Source: Gammaproteobacteria bacterium (GTDB lineage Bacteria; Pseudomonadota; Gammaproteobacteria; UBA9214). From it: DNA of 6,895 nucleotides. The stretch spans positions 1-6,895 of the forward strand of contig JAHKKL010000090.1 of assembly GCA_020027635.1 (NCBI GenBank), written 5' to 3'. The position numbers and the translations under genes were made by a program. This document shows, in pieces, positions 5,589 to 6,895 of the stretch. A model generated the notes under the pieces. The model did no database searches, was not told the DNA's origin, and saw nothing but the letters and a program-made list of their open reading frames with translations. Within the stretch, counting starts at the first letter, position 1. The number at the start of each line of letters is the position of its first letter.

Positions 5589-6230
5589 CTAGCCCGCTTT
5601 CACTGCCGGACGAATGATGAGGTCGCCGCCCTGCGCTCCCGGTACCGCGCCCTTGAGCAGCAGCAGGTTGCGTTCGGAGTCGACGCGCACGACTTCCAGG
5701 TTCTGGATGCTGCGCCGTACATTACCCATGTGGCCGGACATCTTCTTGCCCTTGACCACGCGACCCGGGGTCTGGTTCTGGCCGATGGAACCCGGCGCGC
5801 GGTGCGACAGCGAGTTGCCGTGCGTGGCGTCCTGCATACTGAAGTGGTGGCGCTTGACCGTGCCGGCGAAGCCCTTGCCGATGACGGTACCGGTCACATC
5901 CACGCTCTGGCCCGCCTGGAACAGATCGACCCGGAGCTCGCTGCCCACCCCGATGCCATCACCTTCCCCGTCTTCGAGGCGGAACTCCCACAAGCCCCGG
6001 CCGGCCTCGGTCGCGGCCTTGGCATAGTGGCCCGCCATGGGCCGGGTCACGCGCGAGGCGCGGCGGGTGCCGGTGGTCACCTGCAGGGCGCGATAGCCGT
6101 CGGTTTCAACGGTCTTGACCTGGGTGACACGGTTTGGCTCGACCGCAATCACGGTCACGGGCACGGCAACGCCTTCCTCGGTGAAGATGCGTGTCATGCC
6201 CGCCTTGCGTCCAACGATTCCGATAGTCAT
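5589..6230 (-). CDS. rplC: 50S ribosomal protein L3
   Basis: L3 is an early-assembly 50S protein that binds domain VI of 23S rRNA and sends an extension toward the peptidyl transferase centre. The 213-residue product has the L3 start (TIGIVGRKAGMTRIF), the core GKGFAGTVKRHHF near residues 118-130, DATHGNSLSHRAPGSIGQNQ, and the ending LLLLKGAVPGAQGGDLIIRP. Gln153 in GQNQTPG matches Gln150 of E. coli L3, which PrmB methylates, so the target residue is kept. It is about four residues longer than E. coli L3, largely through a Gly/Asp-rich loop near residues 87-96. The start ATG has GGGA eight bases upstream. The TAG stop is part of the Shine-Dalgarno sequence of rplD. Confidence 0.98.
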   Translation of the reverse strand: MTIGIVGRKAGMTRIFTEEGVAVPVTVIAVEPNRVTQVKTVETDGYRALQVTTGTRRASRVTRPMAGHYAKAATEAGRGLWEFRLEDGEGDGIGVGSELRVDLFQAGQSVDVTGTVIGKGFAGTVKRHHFSMQDATHGNSLSHRAPGSIGQNQTPGRVVKGKKMSGHMGNVRRSIQNLEVVRVDSERNLLLLKGAVPGAQGGDLIIRPAVKAG

Positions 6231-6259
6231 TTCATCAATCCCGCAGTGTACGGACCCCG

Positions 6260-6571
6260 TCAGTTAAGCCTGATCTGGACATCGACGCCGGCCGCCAGAT
6301 CCAGTTTCATCAGGGCATCCACCGTCTTGTCCGTGGGGTCCACGATATCCATCAAGCGCTTGTGGGTCCGGATCTCGTACTGGTCGCGCGCGTCCTTGTC
6401 GACGTGCGGTGAAATCAGGATGGTGAAGCGCTCCGTCTTGGTGGGCAGCGGGATCGGGCCCCGTACCTGCGCACCGGTGCGTTTCGCCGTCTCGACGATC
6501 TCCGCCGCCGACTTGTCAATCAGCCGATGGTCAAAGGCCTTCAGGCGTATCCGGATTCTCTGGTTGCTCAT
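6260..6571 (-). CDS. rpsJ: 30S ribosomal protein S10 (NusE)
   Basis: S10 sits in the head of the 30S subunit. As NusE it also pairs with NusB in transcription antitermination and links NusG to the ribosome. The 103-residue product has the usual family length, beginning MSNQRIRIRLKAFDHRLID and containing ETAKRTGAQVRGPIPLPT, the ISPHVDKDARDQYEIRTH stretch, and the C-terminal DKTVDALMKLDLAAGVDVQI. The ATG start is fixed because an in-frame TGA lies about 25 bases upstream with no other start codon between. The ribosome binding site is poor: no GGAG-type motif lies at normal distance, and the nearest candidates are AAG/CAG-like. It is the first gene of the S10 block and is followed by rplC after 29 bases. 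Confidence 0.98.
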   Translation of the reverse strand: MSNQRIRIRLKAFDHRLIDKSAAEIVETAKRTGAQVRGPIPLPTKTERFTILISPHVDKDARDQYEIRTHKRLMDIVDPTDKTVDALMKLDLAAGVDVQIRLN

Positions 6572-6658
6572 GGTTGTCTGCTTATGTTGATCAATTCACC
6601 TGTAGGAGCGAGCTTGCTCGCGAACGGTTCGCGGCCAAGGCCGCTCCTACACCTTGGA
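6572..6658 (-). other. tuf-rpsJ intergenic region; no clear promoter or long leader
   Basis: These 87 bases separate the str-type tuf gene from the S10 block. Apart from the REP pair they contain only a seven-base stub after tuf and 29 bases before rpsJ, including the palindrome TTGATCAA. I could not find a convincing pair of -35 and -10 boxes at normal spacing. There is no room here for a leader like the roughly 170-base L4-binding leader of the E. coli S10 operon. The rpsJ genes may be transcribed from the tuf/str promoter or from a promoter inside tuf. This is inference from sequence only. Confidence 0.55.
6601..6651. repeat. REP-like inverted repeat pair between tuf and rpsJ
   Basis: Two 24-base elements lie head to head, at 6601-6624 and 6628-6651, separated by three bases (CGG). 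Each begins with TGTAGGAGCG at its outer end and finishes CGCGAA at its inner end, and 20 of 24 positions match between the arms. Each arm also contains its own perfect palindrome: GCGAGC-TT-GCTCGC at 6608-6621 and GCGGCC-AA-GGCCGC at 6631-6644. The transcript can therefore fold either as two small hairpins or as one long imperfect stem with ten perfect outer pairs. The form and the TGTAGGAGC start are typical of intergenic REP/BIME elements in Pseudomonas and related bacteria, which RAYT-type transposases are thought to spread. It begins seven bases after the tuf stop and ends 29 bases before rpsJ. No T-run follows, so it is not a standard intrinsic terminator, although it could stabilise the tuf mRNA 3' end or weaken read-through. 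Confidence 0.88.
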
Positions 6659-6895
6659 TTACTCGACGATCTTCGCGACGACGCCGGCGCCCACGGTGCG
6701 TCCACCCTCGCGGATGGCAAAACGCAGCCCCTCTTCCATCGCAATCGGCGCAATCAGCGACACCGTCATCTTCACGTTGTCACCGGGCATCACCATCTCT
6801 ACACCCTCCGGCAGATCGCACGCCCCCGTCACGTCCGTCGTGCGAAAATAAAACTGCGGCCGGTAACCATTGAAAAACGGCGTGTGCCGCCCGCC
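6659..6895 (-). CDS. tuf: Elongation factor Tu, C-terminal fragment (5' end outside the window)
   Basis: EF-Tu is the GTPase that carries aminoacyl-tRNA to the ribosomal A site in the cytoplasm. Only the last 78 residues are present, ending in a TAA stop. They correspond to domain III, a beta barrel that contacts tRNA and EF-Ts. Recognisable family segments, in order, are GGRHTPFF, GYRPQFYFRTTDVTG, LPEGVEMVMPGDN and the closing FAIREGGRTVGAGVVAKI. The reading frame is open to the right edge, and the gene continues beyond it; the GTPase domain is not visible. The position directly before rpsJ is that of the tuf copy at the end of the str operon (rpsL-rpsG-fusA-tuf). Many gammaproteobacteria carry two tuf genes, so a second copy may exist elsewhere. 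Family assignment is essentially certain. Confidence 0.98.
   Translation of the reverse strand, partial: GGRHTPFFNGYRPQFYFRTTDVTGACDLPEGVEMVMPGDNVKMTVSLIAPIAMEEGLRFAIREGGRTVGAGVVAKIVE

Noticed and set aside
5328..6590. 420-codon open frame on the plus strand
   Set aside because: It is fully antisense to rplD, rplC and rpsJ, which are certain genes. Its protein is Arg/Ala/His-rich with no recognisable domain. Long antisense frames are expected opposite GC-rich conserved genes.
6572..6600. TTGATC as a -35 box of an S10 promoter
   Set aside because: No matching -10 sequence lies at 16-18 bases before the gene; that distance would already fall at or beyond the rpsJ start.
6601..6651. REP pair as an intrinsic terminator of tuf
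   Set aside because: The stems are strong, but no U-run follows on the minus strand (the next bases read GGTGAATTG), so a standard rho-independent terminator is not supported.
6568..6753. 61-codon minus-strand frame across the tuf end and the REP pair
   Set aside because: It is out of frame with tuf, and its C-terminal part (REPFASKLAPT) is the usual false translation of REP repeats.
1..6895. A hidden novel defence, mobile or metabolic system
   Set aside because: Conserved ribosomal genes cover nearly every base, and the largest gap is 87 bases. Apart from the REP pair there is no unexplained stretch large enough to hold such a system.

Overview
The window is a ribosomal-protein operon from a gammaproteobacterium, read entirely on the minus strand (right to left in these coordinates). 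It holds the 3' end of tuf (elongation factor Tu), the whole S10 operon (rpsJ-rplC-rplD-rplW-rplB-rpsS-rplV-rpsC-rplP-rpmC-rpsQ), and the start of the spc operon (rplN-rplX-rplE and a 3'-truncated rpsN). Every gene was recognised from its protein sequence, and the gene order is the classical str/S10/spc order. No unrelated gene, RNA gene, CRISPR array or insertion sequence is visible, and no stretch longer than 87 bases lacks a gene.

The proteins align almost end to end with Escherichia coli family members as I remember them, with very similar lengths (S10 103 residues, L5 179, L2 275 against 273, L16 137 against 136). S14 is the long form without zinc-binding cysteines. The DNA is GC-rich. 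The tuf-rpsJ junction carries a REP-like inverted pair of the TGTAGGAGCG type, familiar from Pseudomonas and other GC-rich gammaproteobacteria. I therefore infer a GC-rich gammaproteobacterium outside the enterics; genus cannot be assigned from this window.

Layout from transcription start to end: tuf 3' end (6895-6659); an 87-base gap with the REP pair (6658-6572); the S10 block (6571-1583); a 45-base gap with a small hairpin where E. coli separates the S10 and spc transcription units (1582-1538); then the spc block (1537 to the left edge). Genes are packed tightly: rplD/rplW and rpmC/rpsQ overlap as ATGA, rplP/rpmC overlap as TGATG, and several Shine-Dalgarno sequences include the stop codon of the gene before. 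This suggests one long transcript with translational coupling. The products build both ribosomal subunits: S10, S19, S3, S17 and S14 for 30S; L3, L4, L23, L2, L22, L16, L29, L14, L24 and L5 for 50S. EF-Tu delivers aminoacyl-tRNA to the finished ribosome.

I do not see a previously undescribed system here. The points that merit a second look are regulatory: the REP pair between tuf and rpsJ, the lack of room for an E. coli-style L4-responsive S10 leader, the lack of a spacious S10/spc junction, and a few ambiguous or unusual start codons.
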